A stretch of 41,388 nucleotides of DNA from Chloroflexota bacterium (GTDB lineage Bacteria > Chloroflexota > Dehalococcoidia > UBA2247 > JAUWOP01). How positions within the stretch are numbered: position 1 is the first letter of the stretch; each line of letters opens with the position of its first letter. Positions 7,204-15,800 of the stretch are shown piece after piece. The notes below the pieces were generated by a model that searched no databases, was not told the DNA's origin, and worked only from the letters and a program-made list of their open reading frames with translations. Where the stretch lies: the NCBI GenBank assembly GCA_030612045.1, contig JAUWOP010000007.1, positions 1 to 41,388 of the forward strand. Reading direction: 5' to 3'. A program made the translations under genes and the position numbers.

Positions 7204-7836
7204 ATGAATGGGTATTTTACACTTGTTACGGTCACAGGGGCGCATCTACAGGAGAAACCAGAAGAGTCTCCAACACGAAAGGATAAGGGCCCAGTTGGTC
7301 TTGGTTTAAACTATGAGTGGGATGGAGAGTTCGTCCTTAAAGAGGGAAGAGAGGTTTCTAGCCTCACCCTTGAAGAGGCTTGTAGGGCTTTAGCCGAAAC
7401 CTGGAGCTTACTGTACCGCAGTGGTTTCCATGCAGCTCTATATTCGGCGAATTTCTCCAAATCCGGGCGATCACTGGTATTTCAGCTATCACAGAGAATC
7501 GCCATACTAGATCCAGAGGGGTATGTGAAAAGGTCAAAACCGACCCATAATCTACCAGCCCATAGACTGCTGAGGGAATCTGAAGAATATGTTCCTCAGA
7601 GCATTAAGCTCGCTGAGGCTAGAGAGTTGGCTAACTACTATCATCCAGAGACCAAAGAGGAACGGATAAGGATTACTGCAGCTATAGCCCAAGCAGCACA
7701 GAATCTTATAGTTCGTGGGAAAGAAGAAGCTGAGCCTCCTTCAGATGAAGAGGTATTAGGTGAGAGCAAAGCTCAACTTACATTAGATCAAAAATTTGGT
7801 ACAGGAGGTTTAGCTGCTTTTACATCAGCTCCTTAG
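7204..7836 (+). CDS. uncharacterised protein upstream of NurA
   Basis: A 210-aa soluble protein that I do not recognise. Its first part mixes beta and alpha segments, with LGLNYEWDGEFVLKEG near residues 33-48 and SLTLEEACRALAETWSLLY near 53. The C-terminal third is helical and charged, AQAAQNLIVRGKEEAEPPSDE, ending in a glycine-rich tail. GGTGGAGGAGAAGAGAAA precedes ATG 7204, a strong ribosome binding site. It sits 73 bp before the NurA gene on the same strand and just after the mobile-element debris, so it may belong to the NurA-HerA operon. Confidence 0.7.
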   Translation: MNGYFTLVTVTGAHLQEKPEESPTRKDKGPVGLGLNYEWDGEFVLKEGREVSSLTLEEACRALAETWSLLYRSGFHAALYSANFSKSGRSLVFQLSQRIAILDPEGYVKRSKPTHNLPAHRLLRESEEYVPQSIKLAEARELANYYHPETKEERIRITAAIAQAAQNLIVRGKEEAEPPSDEEVLGESKAQLTLDQKFGTGGLAAFTSAP

Positions 7837-7909
7837 GTGTATGGTTTCTCATGTTCTGACTCCTCCCACTGGAAGAAAGGATCATAGAAGGTTTTACGCT
7901 TAACATAAT

Positions 7910-9109
7910 ATGACATTGGACCTCGTTCGTGTAGTAGCCCAGATTGATAGCCTTGCTCATAATTTGAGAGCAGAGGAGAAGGTGCGCTACGAGCGCCTTC
8001 ATTCTGCCATGAGTCTGCTCTCATCATATGCATGTGAGACCGAGAAGCTAAGAGGGAAGATAGCTACCAGCAAGACAAGCTGGCTGATAGCCGAACCACA
8101 GGGAAAGCTAGACCAGTCCTGTCCTCCTTCACCCTGCCCCGACGATTTTACTGTCATTGCTACCGATGGTTCCCAAATAGATGTTGACCGTCACTACTCA
8201 GTAAGCTGCTACCTTATTAACATTGGAGCTGTTACGCTCCATTATGGGGGGAATCCCTATGCTTCTCTGGAGAGCACGCCTTTTCTTTACTTTGGTGAAG
8301 AATCCAATCTTGCTGACCCCAAAGGTATGTGGAAGCAAGCTATCAAAGGAGACCTCTTGGGAATAAAGCGCAGTGTAGATGAATGTCGTCACCTGACAGA
8401 GTTAGCACAGAGTTTACCATTAGGAACTCCTGCACTTGCCCTGCTGGATGGCTCTCTGGTTCTGTGGAGACTGGAAACTCAAGGTTATCCTGACTTTGTG
8501 AAGCAGAATTTACTGGAGGAAGGATTTCTCAGCTCTCTTGATAGCCTCAGTAAATTGAGTGAGCAGGGAAATCTTACAGTGGCAAGCTATATTAGCTCTC
8601 CCGGGAGTACCGAGGTGGTTAATATTCTGCGCCTCGCTCTTTGCCCCTATGAAATAGCCAACTGTGACCGCTATTGTTCAGGCAGAGACACGGTGAGGAA
8701 ATGCGAGGTGGTAGCAGGGATTCGTGACCGGGACTTATTTCAGCAACTTCTCTCTCCTGGTGAAAGGTCAGCGCTCTTTCTTACCCGCTCTAAAATTGTT
8801 AGAGAAAGTTACCGTGAACACCAGATACTATTCTTCTATCTTCGGCTGGAAGATGAGGTTGCCAGGGTGGAAATCCCTCGCTGGGTGGTGGACAATGGGC
8901 ATCTTGAGCTGACTCATGCTCTGATTCTGGACCAGTGCCATCGGGGTGAAGGCTATCCTGTAGCTTTGAGTGAAGCCCATGAGAAGGCAGTGGTAAGCTC
9001 TACTGACAAAGAGCAATTCTGGCATCTAGTAGAACTTGCTCTAAATCACTCTCATCTTCCCTTCACCACCTCAGCCAAGAGTCAGAGTAAGAGAACGAGA
9101 TGGGTATAG
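7910..9109 (+). CDS. nurA: NurA-domain nuclease
   Basis: A 399-aa protein of the NurA family. In archaea NurA is a 5'-3' exonuclease/endonuclease that works with the HerA translocase to resect DNA ends during double-strand break repair; bacterial homologues are less studied. The diagnostic IATDGSQIDVDRH, with the first catalytic Asp near residue 86, is present. A second acidic patch, ALLDGSLVLWRLE, near 178 fits the next conserved NurA motif. The gene overlaps the next one by 10 nt, and HerA follows one gene later. Confidence 0.85.
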   Translation: MTLDLVRVVAQIDSLAHNLRAEEKVRYERLHSAMSLLSSYACETEKLRGKIATSKTSWLIAEPQGKLDQSCPPSPCPDDFTVIATDGSQIDVDRHYSVSCYLINIGAVTLHYGGNPYASLESTPFLYFGEESNLADPKGMWKQAIKGDLLGIKRSVDECRHLTELAQSLPLGTPALALLDGSLVLWRLETQGYPDFVKQNLLEEGFLSSLDSLSKLSEQGNLTVASYISSPGSTEVVNILRLALCPYEIANCDRYCSGRDTVRKCEVVAGIRDRDLFQQLLSPGERSALFLTRSKIVRESYREHQILFFYLRLEDEVARVEIPRWVVDNGHLELTHALILDQCHRGEGYPVALSEAHEKAVVSSTDKEQFWHLVELALNHSHLPFTTSAKSQSKRTRWV

Positions 9110-9708
9110 AAATGCCTCTCAAGGTAGCAGAAGTTATCGAAGCCAATACCACAGAGTTTACCGCTCAGTGTTATGAGCTTTACCAGGCTCCGCCATTTGG
9201 CAGTCTGGTAAAGACCTCTACCGCACCAGTGGAGATTTACGGAATCATATATAATACTACTACTGGCAGCATTGACCCCGGACGTCGTCCTCTTGCCAGG
9301 GGGAAGGAGGAGAGCAAAGAGGAGGACATCTATCGCATTCACCCTCAGTTTTCCTCTCTGTTTCGTACCGAGTGTAATGTTCTGGTGGTAGGATATAATG
9401 AAGAGGGCAGGATTCATCACTACCTGCCCCCTCATCCTGCTCACATCCACAGCTTTGTATATCAATGCTCCGATGAAGAGGTGTACCAGTTCAGCCAGTC
9501 ACTAGACTTCCTTAGCCTGATACTGGCATCCCAAGGCAAATCTCCTGTACCTGTAGAGGAACTCTTAGCTGCCTCCCTGCGTTATGCCAGTAGAACACAC
9601 CCTGAGAGAGGAGAGTTTCTCATCACTGCCGGCAGGGAACTGACACTGCTTCTAAGTAAAGAAGTAAACTGTCTTAGCACTATACTGAAAAGAATCCAGG
9701 GCGAGTAA
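9100..9708 (+). CDS. HerA/NurA-associated protein, possible HAS-barrel
   Basis: A 202-aa protein between NurA and HerA. The N-terminal part, LKVAEVIEANTTEFTAQCYE followed by FGSLVKTSTAPVEIYGIIYN, resembles the HAS-barrel (HerA-ATP synthase barrel) fold, a small beta barrel otherwise found at the N-terminus of HerA. The rest is mixed alpha/beta without a motif I can name. ATG 9100 overlaps the NurA stop; an alternative ATG lies 12 nt later. The hairpin at 9703-9734 begins in its stop codon. The likely role is in the HerA-NurA complex, by position and by the tentative barrel. Confidence 0.75.
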   Translation: MGIEMPLKVAEVIEANTTEFTAQCYELYQAPPFGSLVKTSTAPVEIYGIIYNTTTGSIDPGRRPLARGKEESKEEDIYRIHPQFSSLFRTECNVLVVGYNEEGRIHHYLPPHPAHIHSFVYQCSDEEVYQFSQSLDFLSLILASQGKSPVPVEELLAASLRYASRTHPERGEFLITAGRELTLLLSKEVNCLSTILKRIQGE

Positions 9709-9734
9709 GCTGACTGATGTCAGTCAGCTTACTC
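9703..9734 (+). other. long hairpin overlapping the stop codon before herA
   Basis: GAGTAAGCTGACTGA is followed two bases later by its perfect reverse complement. This gives up to 15 bp of stem, 14 if the loop is at least 4 nt. It begins in the last sense codon and stop of the 202-aa gene and ends about 6 nt before the AAGGAGA ribosome binding site of herA. No T-run follows, so it is not a standard terminator. It may limit or couple HerA translation, or act as a processing site. Confidence 0.65.
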
Positions 9735-9754
9735 ATACTAAGGAGAGCCCGGCC

Positions 9755-11395
9755 GTGAATAAGAACATGCATTATGAAGAACAGGAAGACCTCCGACTTG
9801 GTATAGTTACTGGTGGGTCACTCACCAGAGGACTGGATGTCAAGCTAGATAATACTGACCTCATTGAGGATGTATCTGTGGGCACATATGTCACTATTGC
9901 AGGGGAGAGACATCACTTCCTGGGTATGATTACAGATATTAGCCTGGAAATGGTTGACCCGATGTTGAGTATAAACCCTCCCGACCTCTCCAACCCTTTT
10001 CTCTCCAGGGTACTGAACGGAACTATCATCTATGGGAAGCTCCATATTCTGCCCCAACTCACGCTGAGCGGTAGTGCTGCTAGCCTCCTGGAGGGTCCAC
10101 AGCAGGTCAAGACCATTCCCTCTCATTTTGCTATGGTGCGGCAGGCTAGCGAGCAAGATATAGCTCGTGCTTTTGGTGAGGAAGATGAGAAGCACATCTA
10201 CATCGGTAACCCTCTCGATATGGAGACTAAGGTTTGTCTGGATGTATCTCGACTGATAGAACGCAGCAATGGTATCTTTGGCAAAAGTGGCACCGGTAAG
10301 ACCTTCCTCACCCGGATACTTCTTGCCGAAATGGTGCAGCGAGGGAATGCAGTTAACCTTATCTTCGATATGCACAATGAATATGGTTGGATGAGTACCA
10401 GTGAGTCCGGTTATGAGGTGAAGGCTCTGAAACAGCTCTTCCCCTCTCGTGTAGCGGTATTTACCCTGGACGAGCAAAGTTCCAGCCGTCGTGGTGTCAG
10501 CACCGACTTCGTAGTAGAGATAGGCTATGATGAGATAGAGCCTGAGGATATTAGCATACTCCAGGAGACCCTCAACATTACTGATAAGGGTATCGAGCTG
10601 GTATATGAACTCCACGAGCACTATGGCAAGAAGTGGCTGGATAGGTTTCTATCTCAAAGTGTTCAGGAAACCCAAGAAGAGCTGGAACAACGGATAGAGG
10701 TTCATCGTGGCACACTACAGGCACTCCGCCGCAGCCTTAGCCAGCTTAAACGGCTTCACTTTTTAGTGTCTGAAGCCAGGCAAAATTCTGTAGCCTCTCT
10801 TCTTGCATATCTCAACCGTAAGATGAATGTGGTGCTGGAGTTTGGCAGGTATCGCGACAATATTCTCGCCTATGTTCTGGTGGCTAATATGCTCACCCGC
10901 CGTATCCACGATAGCTATGTGAGGAGGAAGGAGCAGGCAATGGGAGAGAGTGCGGATGAGCCGGTACCACTCATCATTACCATCGAGGAAGCACACAAGT
11001 TTCTTAATTCCAGCGTAGCTTCTCAAACTATCTTTGGTACTATTGCACGGGAGATGCGTAAGTATAATGTCACCCTTCTGGTCATTGACCAGCGCCCCGG
11101 CAGTATTGATGAGGAGGTAATGTCTCAGATTGGTACCAAGATGAGTTGTCTGCTGGATAATGAGAAGGATATTGACAGTGTGCTCACAGGGATACATGGG
11201 AAGAGTGACCTCAAGGTAGTACTCTCCAGACTGGAGACCAAGCAACAGGCACTCATCTTCGGACATGCTGTGCCCATGCCAATAGTGGTAAGGGTAAAGA
11301 CCTATGGCACACCAGACTCATACGAACACTATGGCTCCATTACCCCCACCAGGGCAAAGCTAGAGACAGAAGATATAGATGATTTATGGGGATAG
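9755..11395 (+). CDS. herA: HerA-family DNA translocase ATPase
   Basis: A 546-aa hexameric AAA+/FtsK-like ATPase of the HerA family (DUF87) that should pump DNA with NurA as nuclease partner. An N-terminal beta-barrel region of about 100 residues is followed by Walker A FGKSGTGKTFL (residues 175-185), Walker B LIITIEEAHKFL near 407 and the conserved VIDQRPGSIDEEV segment. The start is GTG 9755 with AAGGAGA upstream; an ATG lies 12 nt further in. Length is typical. The 258-aa and 167-aa antisense ORFs in the track are shadows of this gene. Confidence 0.92.
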   Translation: MNKNMHYEEQEDLRLGIVTGGSLTRGLDVKLDNTDLIEDVSVGTYVTIAGERHHFLGMITDISLEMVDPMLSINPPDLSNPFLSRVLNGTIIYGKLHILPQLTLSGSAASLLEGPQQVKTIPSHFAMVRQASEQDIARAFGEEDEKHIYIGNPLDMETKVCLDVSRLIERSNGIFGKSGTGKTFLTRILLAEMVQRGNAVNLIFDMHNEYGWMSTSESGYEVKALKQLFPSRVAVFTLDEQSSSRRGVSTDFVVEIGYDEIEPEDISILQETLNITDKGIELVYELHEHYGKKWLDRFLSQSVQETQEELEQRIEVHRGTLQALRRSLSQLKRLHFLVSEARQNSVASLLAYLNRKMNVVLEFGRYRDNILAYVLVANMLTRRIHDSYVRRKEQAMGESADEPVPLIITIEEAHKFLNSSVASQTIFGTIAREMRKYNVTLLVIDQRPGSIDEEVMSQIGTKMSCLLDNEKDIDSVLTGIHGKSDLKVVLSRLETKQQALIFGHAVPMPIVVRVKTYGTPDSYEHYGSITPTRAKLETEDIDDLWG

Positions 11396-11444
11396 TGAAG
11401 ATGGTTAGTTCAATGAGCTCAGACTGGCTACAACAGGTGAGATT

Positions 11445-11927
11445 ATGAATCAAATAATAATGTATCCAATCGGGATAATCCATTCACCCTACAAAGAGAG
11501 CAAGGATATTCCCATCCAGGGAACTTTCAAAAGTGAAGTAGAAGCTTGGCTTGAACTAAAAGATAAATATGCCAATGGCTTAAAGAACCTGGATGAGTTT
11601 AGCCATGCCATAATAATATACTATTTCCATAAATCTCAGAGAGAGGAAATTGAGGGGAAACCATTTCTTGAACAAAATAAACATGGGATATTTGCTATAA
11701 GAAGTCCTAACCGTCCCAATCATATAGGGTTTTCTGTTGTAAAAATCAAGAGCATAGAGGGAAACAAAATGCATTTTACAGAAGTAGATATCTTAGATGG
11801 GACACCTCTTCTTGATATTAAACCTTATGTCAAGTATTTTGATAGTAGGAACAATGTTATTTCTGGTTGGGTAGATAAGCACTTCAAGAATGGAAATATC
11901 CCAGATGAGACCATTATAAAAGTGTAA
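11445..11927 (+). CDS. trmO: tRNA N6-threonylcarbamoyladenosine methyltransferase TrmO-like
   Basis: A 160-aa protein of the TrmO/TsaA (YaeB/VirR) family. Characterised members use S-adenosylmethionine to methylate t6A37 of threonine tRNA, giving m6t6A. The family signature is clear: PIGIIHSPYKESKDIPIQG at the N-terminus, SHAIIIYYFHKS, FAIRSPNRPNHIGFSVVKI near residue 83, and DGTPLLDIKPYVKYFD. It is AT-richer in third positions than its neighbours, from visible codons such as AAA and ATA, and may have a separate origin. It follows herA by 49 bp; AGGTGAG precedes the ATG. Confidence 0.88.
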   Translation: MNQIIMYPIGIIHSPYKESKDIPIQGTFKSEVEAWLELKDKYANGLKNLDEFSHAIIIYYFHKSQREEIEGKPFLEQNKHGIFAIRSPNRPNHIGFSVVKIKSIEGNKMHFTEVDILDGTPLLDIKPYVKYFDSRNNVISGWVDKHFKNGNIPDETIIKV

Positions 11928-11974
11928 GCAGGAATACCGATTTTGTGGTTAACTGCAATTAGGAGGTGGGGTAG

Positions 11975-12820
11975 ATGAATATCCGACTTACTACACTGAG
12001 TGAGAACACAGCGTCGAGAATGGGTCTTCTGGGGGAGTGGGGGCTGAGTATCCTCGTAGAGGTAGAAGACCTCAGTATCTTGCTGGATACCGGGCAGACT
12101 ATATCTGCGGCGCATAATGCCACTGCTATGGGGATAGACCTGTCTCAGATTGATAAGATTGTGCTCAGCCATGGTCATGTTGACCATACTGGAGGTCTTA
12201 AGCAGGTACTCTCAGGTATTGGGCATGAGGTAGAGGTCATTGCTCATCCTGATATATGGGCTCCCAAGTATGCTAGCTCACGCACAGGAGAAGAGACGCG
12301 ATATAACTATATTGGCATCCCTTTCCAGCGTAAAGAGATGGAAGAGCTAGGAGCAAAGTTCCATCTAACCACGGAGCCGACATGGCTCTCTGAAAAGGTA
12401 GTAACCAGTGGTGAAGTCCCTATGACTACATCCTATGAAGCAGTTGATGACCCTCGCCTCGTAGTTAAGGAAAATCGGGAGTATAGACCAGACCCTATTC
12501 GTGATGACCAGGCTTTATTCGTAGTAACCGAACTGGGGTTAGTCGTGATTGCTGGTTGTGCTCATCGAGGCATCATCAATACCATAGAGCATGCCCAGAG
12601 GCTGACAGGAGTAGAATCAGTATTTGCCATAGTTGGTGGCACTCACCTTGGTAATGCTTCTGTAGAACGGGTGGATTTGACTATTGCTGCACTGCTGGAG
12701 AAGGATGTGCAGCATGTGGGTGTATCCCACTGCACAGGATTGCCGGCCGCAGCCAGGATGGCAGGAGTATTAGAGGAAAGGTTCTTCTTCAATAACGCTG
12801 GCACAGTCATTATATGGTAA
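11975..12820 (+). CDS. MBL-fold metallohydrolase
   Basis: A 281-aa metallo-beta-lactamase-fold hydrolase close to the archaeal/bacterial group often annotated as 7,8-dihydropterin-6-yl-methyl-aminobenzene 5'-phosphate synthase-like. The metal site LSHGHVDHTGGL lies near residues 63-74, an LLDTG strand precedes it, and VIAGCAHRGIINT near 190 and GGTHLGNAS near 223 supply later ligands. The substrate cannot be read from sequence. GGAGGTGGGGTAG precedes the ATG. The next gene begins in the spacer right after its stop. Confidence 0.88.
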   Translation: MNIRLTTLSENTASRMGLLGEWGLSILVEVEDLSILLDTGQTISAAHNATAMGIDLSQIDKIVLSHGHVDHTGGLKQVLSGIGHEVEVIAHPDIWAPKYASSRTGEETRYNYIGIPFQRKEMEELGAKFHLTTEPTWLSEKVVTSGEVPMTTSYEAVDDPRLVVKENREYRPDPIRDDQALFVVTELGLVVIAGCAHRGIINTIEHAQRLTGVESVFAIVGGTHLGNASVERVDLTIAALLEKDVQHVGVSHCTGLPAAARMAGVLEERFFFNNAGTVIIW

Positions 12821-12858
12821 GCTTCAGCTCTCAGAACATGTTAGGAGGAGGCATTCTT

Positions 12859-14316
12859 ATGGCGCCACAAGAGGATTTAGATGCCAAGTTGGAACAGATA
12901 ATGAACGAACTTAGAAAAATGCAAGCAGAGGGTGATGCAGCTACAGGGGGAACGCGGCAAGCCCTAGCACTTTGCCTTACCGATATATATTATAAGACAA
13001 AACCCCAGAATTACCTCCGTTACAACACCATTAAGAGTTATAAGTTAGGAGACCCTGTGCCTCCTGCCCTAGAATATATTAAGCGATTCTGTTCGAGTAA
13101 GAATCGCAGATATTTGATTGCAGATGCTGAAATTCTACAACTATTCCACAATGAGGGCTTAGAACCACCTTCATTTCTTGAAGCAGGCTCGTATAGGGAG
13201 CTTGCATTTGAACCAGAGCAGGTTAGGGTAGGCATTGTTGCTTCAGGAGGAGTTGCACCTGGCCTAAACACTGTTGTTCACAATATCGTGAGCCGCCACG
13301 AGGGGTATGTTACGCCTGATAGTAGAGTGAAGCCTACTATCTTGGGAGTAAGAGGAGGATTCAAGGGATTACACGAGGGCAAATACAAAGAGCTTACTTC
13401 TAAAGATACTGCTGACTGGGTTCATCTCGGAGGTTGTGAACTGGGGGTAGGGCGCGATAGGGAGATGAAAAATAATCCCGGTTATATTGAGGAAATTGTA
13501 ACCCGGCTATATCTTGATAAAATCGATATGCTCTATGTTATTGGGGGAGATGGTTCGATGACAGGCGCACATAAGGTGGCAGAGCAAATCAAAGAAAAAG
13601 GTTACAAAATATCCGTAGTTGGTATACCGAAGACTATGGACAATGATGTGCTGTGGTGCGAGGAAACCTTTGGATTTGATACCACCATTAATGAAGCTGC
13701 CCGGATGATCAGAGCTCTGCATGAGGATGTAAAGGCCACCGGGAGACTCGGTATTATTCAACTCTTTGGTGCAGAGGCTGGATTCGTAGCCGAATTTGCT
13801 GCACTCGCTTCTGGGGAATGTGATGCCTTTTTAATTCCTGAAATGTTCCAGGATGATGAGCTCCCCAGAAAAGCTATAGAGAGAAAAGTTAATCAAGTTG
13901 TCGAGCAAATTATAATGCAGGGTGAAGAACCACCACATGGTATTATCGTAGTTGCAGAGGGAGTAAAGCCCGATAGAAGTCAAGACAGAGACCAGTCTCT
14001 CGCAGAAATAGTTAATATGGCACAGAAAGCACTGAAACAATATCCAAGAATTAAGCTTACTGTAATAACAAATCAGCCGCGCCATTTAATCAGGGCAATT
14101 CCTCCTACCTCCACAGATCAGATTCTCTGCCGAAGACTTGCATCTCTAGCGGTAGATTGTGCACTTGCAGGATACCATGATATTATGATAAGCCAGCTAT
14201 TAAGAGAATATGTAATGGTCCCACTCGCGCTAGTAGTGGACCTCCCTGTGAAAAAACGGCTGCCAGTTCATGAGATGTTGTTTGGAATGGCAATGGCTTC
14301 ACAAGCTGGTATATAA
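12859..14316 (+). CDS. 6-phosphofructokinase, group III-like
   Basis: A 485-aa phosphofructokinase-family enzyme that phosphorylates fructose 6-phosphate in glycolysis. IVASGGVAPGLNTVVHNIV opens the catalytic core near residue 127, with VIGGDGSMTGAHK near 229 and GIPKTMDNDV near 257. The residue pair that separates donors is Gly in GGDGS with Lys in PKTMDND. Gly is typical of ATP enzymes and Lys of pyrophosphate enzymes; together they occur in group III (plant-type) ATP enzymes, so the phosphoryl donor is uncertain. ATG 12859, with AGGAGGAGG upstream, is preferred to the tracked ATG 12814, which overlaps the MBL gene. Confidence 0.87.
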   Translation: MAPQEDLDAKLEQIMNELRKMQAEGDAATGGTRQALALCLTDIYYKTKPQNYLRYNTIKSYKLGDPVPPALEYIKRFCSSKNRRYLIADAEILQLFHNEGLEPPSFLEAGSYRELAFEPEQVRVGIVASGGVAPGLNTVVHNIVSRHEGYVTPDSRVKPTILGVRGGFKGLHEGKYKELTSKDTADWVHLGGCELGVGRDREMKNNPGYIEEIVTRLYLDKIDMLYVIGGDGSMTGAHKVAEQIKEKGYKISVVGIPKTMDNDVLWCEETFGFDTTINEAARMIRALHEDVKATGRLGIIQLFGAEAGFVAEFAALASGECDAFLIPEMFQDDELPRKAIERKVNQVVEQIIMQGEEPPHGIIVVAEGVKPDRSQDRDQSLAEIVNMAQKALKQYPRIKLTVITNQPRHLIRAIPPTSTDQILCRRLASLAVDCALAGYHDIMISQLLREYVMVPLALVVDLPVKKRLPVHEMLFGMAMASQAGI

Positions 14317-14354
14317 CCAGCAGACGGCAACAGGTTACTGACTAATGTTTAAGC

Positions 14355-14430
14355 ATGGCACCAGTGTACTCGTTCCGCTCTCATCTCTTTTCCAGGTGTT
14401 CACCTATTTATTCTGAACGGTGCCATTTTT
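14355..14430 (+). terminator. structured spacer ending in T-run after phosphofructokinase gene
   Basis: ATGGCACC (14355-14362) can pair with GGTGCCAT (14419-14426), which runs directly into TTTT. Between them lies a small hairpin, AGGTG-TT-CACCT (about 14394-14405). GTTC and GAAC segments could extend the outer stem. This may be the terminator of the phosphofructokinase transcript or a small structured RNA; the large loop makes it unusual for a simple terminator. Confidence 0.4.
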
Positions 14431-14554
14431 ACCAATGCTAGTTATGTTAGCTAAAATTCAGTAGTCCAGCCTCTGGACAGGGTGGTACTTCAGTCTATTC
14501 TAAGTATTTGGGTAAGATACTATATGTCTGGTGAAGGGAAGGTTAAGGTTAGAG

Positions 14555-15709
14555 ATGGTGGAGGCGTTGAGTCGTAGTGCGTGGCCAAACATTCCTCCTC
14601 GTACTAAGGAAGACAAAGAGGAATTCCTCGATATTACCAGGCGCAAATTTCAAAAAATGGCAAAAGAGGCGAGTCCCCTGGAATGTTGGTATAGCGTTAC
14701 TGAGAGATGTAACTTACACTGCAAAGTTTGCTTTTCCAACTCTGGCAAACCCTGGGAAGATGAGCTGACTACCACGGAAGCTCATCGGCTTCTCGATAAC
14801 ATTGCTCAGGCGGGCACCCGGACGATAGTCTTCGGCGGTGGGGAGCCAACATTAAGGGAAGACCTACTAGACCTGGCGTGCTATGCAGCCCAATGGAAAC
14901 AGATGGCTGTTGCCGTAAATACTAATGGGCTATTACTTGACCGTAAATATGTGGCGGCATTGGCACAGGCTGGGGTTATGCAAGTAAGGATTAGTGTTGA
15001 TGGATTACAGCAGAGTCATGAGTGGAATCGAGGAAGGGGTACTTTTGAGAGGGCTATCCAAGCGATTAAGAATTGTGTAGCTGAGGGTATCCCTAGTGTG
15101 GTCATGGCATCTATTATTTGTCAGTTGAATCATAAGGAAGTCCCCGAACTTGTAAAGCTAGCTTTGGGGTTAGGTGCTAGCAGCGTCATAATGCCGCTTA
15201 TCCCCGAGGGAAGGGGTAAACCCTTTGAGTACCTCACTTTGACTAAGGAGCAGACCCGAGATTGGCAGAGGTATCTGTTTAAACAGCAAAAGGCCTACGG
15301 GGTAAATAAAATTCAGTTTCAGCAGTTTTGCATGATCTCAGAAGACCGATTTGCTCTGGAGGTAGCTGCTAATCCTGACAGAATTGGCACCCATGTTGAT
15401 ACCCCTATAGGGCATGCTGACGGCATGTATCAATATGCCATAAGCGCTAATGGTAAGGTATACCTGGTAGGTACATTCACCCCTGAGCTTTTTTTATGTG
15501 ATTTGAGAGAACAGCGGCTAAGCGAGGTGTGGCACAACTCTGAGTTGATTAACCTTTTACAGGACAGGGATAAATTGGAAGGTAAGTGTGGTAGATGCGA
15601 ATACCGCTTTGTCTGTGGAGGGTCCAGGAGAAGGGCTTTTCTTTATACTGCAGATGTTATGGCAGAGGACCCCAAGTGCTGGTACGAACCAACTGAGGAA
15701 GCTGAATAG
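14555..15709 (+). CDS. radical SAM/SPASM-domain protein, copy 1
   Basis: A 384-aa radical S-adenosylmethionine enzyme. The cluster motif CNLHCKVC lies near residue 57, and GGGEPTLREDLL is the SAM-binding region. A C-terminal SPASM-type cysteine set CGRCEYRFVCGG, with further Cys including KCWYEP, should bind auxiliary iron-sulfur clusters. Relatives modify peptides or haem precursors (NirJ/AhbC/AhbD-like); the substrate is unknown. The protein has a roughly 45-residue N-terminal extension shared with copy 2. I chose ATG 14555, which has AAGG 6 nt upstream, over the tracked GTG 14531, which has no ribosome binding site. One cysteine in the SPASM region differs from copy 2 (CGGSRR here, CGGCRR there). 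Confidence 0.87.
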   Translation: MVEALSRSAWPNIPPRTKEDKEEFLDITRRKFQKMAKEASPLECWYSVTERCNLHCKVCFSNSGKPWEDELTTTEAHRLLDNIAQAGTRTIVFGGGEPTLREDLLDLACYAAQWKQMAVAVNTNGLLLDRKYVAALAQAGVMQVRISVDGLQQSHEWNRGRGTFERAIQAIKNCVAEGIPSVVMASIICQLNHKEVPELVKLALGLGASSVIMPLIPEGRGKPFEYLTLTKEQTRDWQRYLFKQQKAYGVNKIQFQQFCMISEDRFALEVAANPDRIGTHVDTPIGHADGMYQYAISANGKVYLVGTFTPELFLCDLREQRLSEVWHNSELINLLQDRDKLEGKCGRCEYRFVCGGSRRRAFLYTADVMAEDPKCWYEPTEEAE

Positions 15710-15800
15710 AAGTTGCCCTGGCACTTACCGTGATGCCGCTACAGTGCTTATGGTTATCAGGGTCACTTGCAGTGTCTTTCCTTTCTAGGGAGGTGAAAAA

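Noticed and set aside
9845-11266. Long minus-strand ORFs (258 aa and 167 aa) opposite HerA
   Set aside because: They lie entirely inside herA, have no ribosome binding site or family motif, and look like codon-bias shadows.
14477-14495. AGGGTGGTAC resembling the T-box antiterminator sequence
   Set aside because: Only the first ten positions match, no terminator hairpin or specifier stem follows, and the downstream gene is a radical SAM enzyme, not an aminoacyl-tRNA or amino-acid gene.
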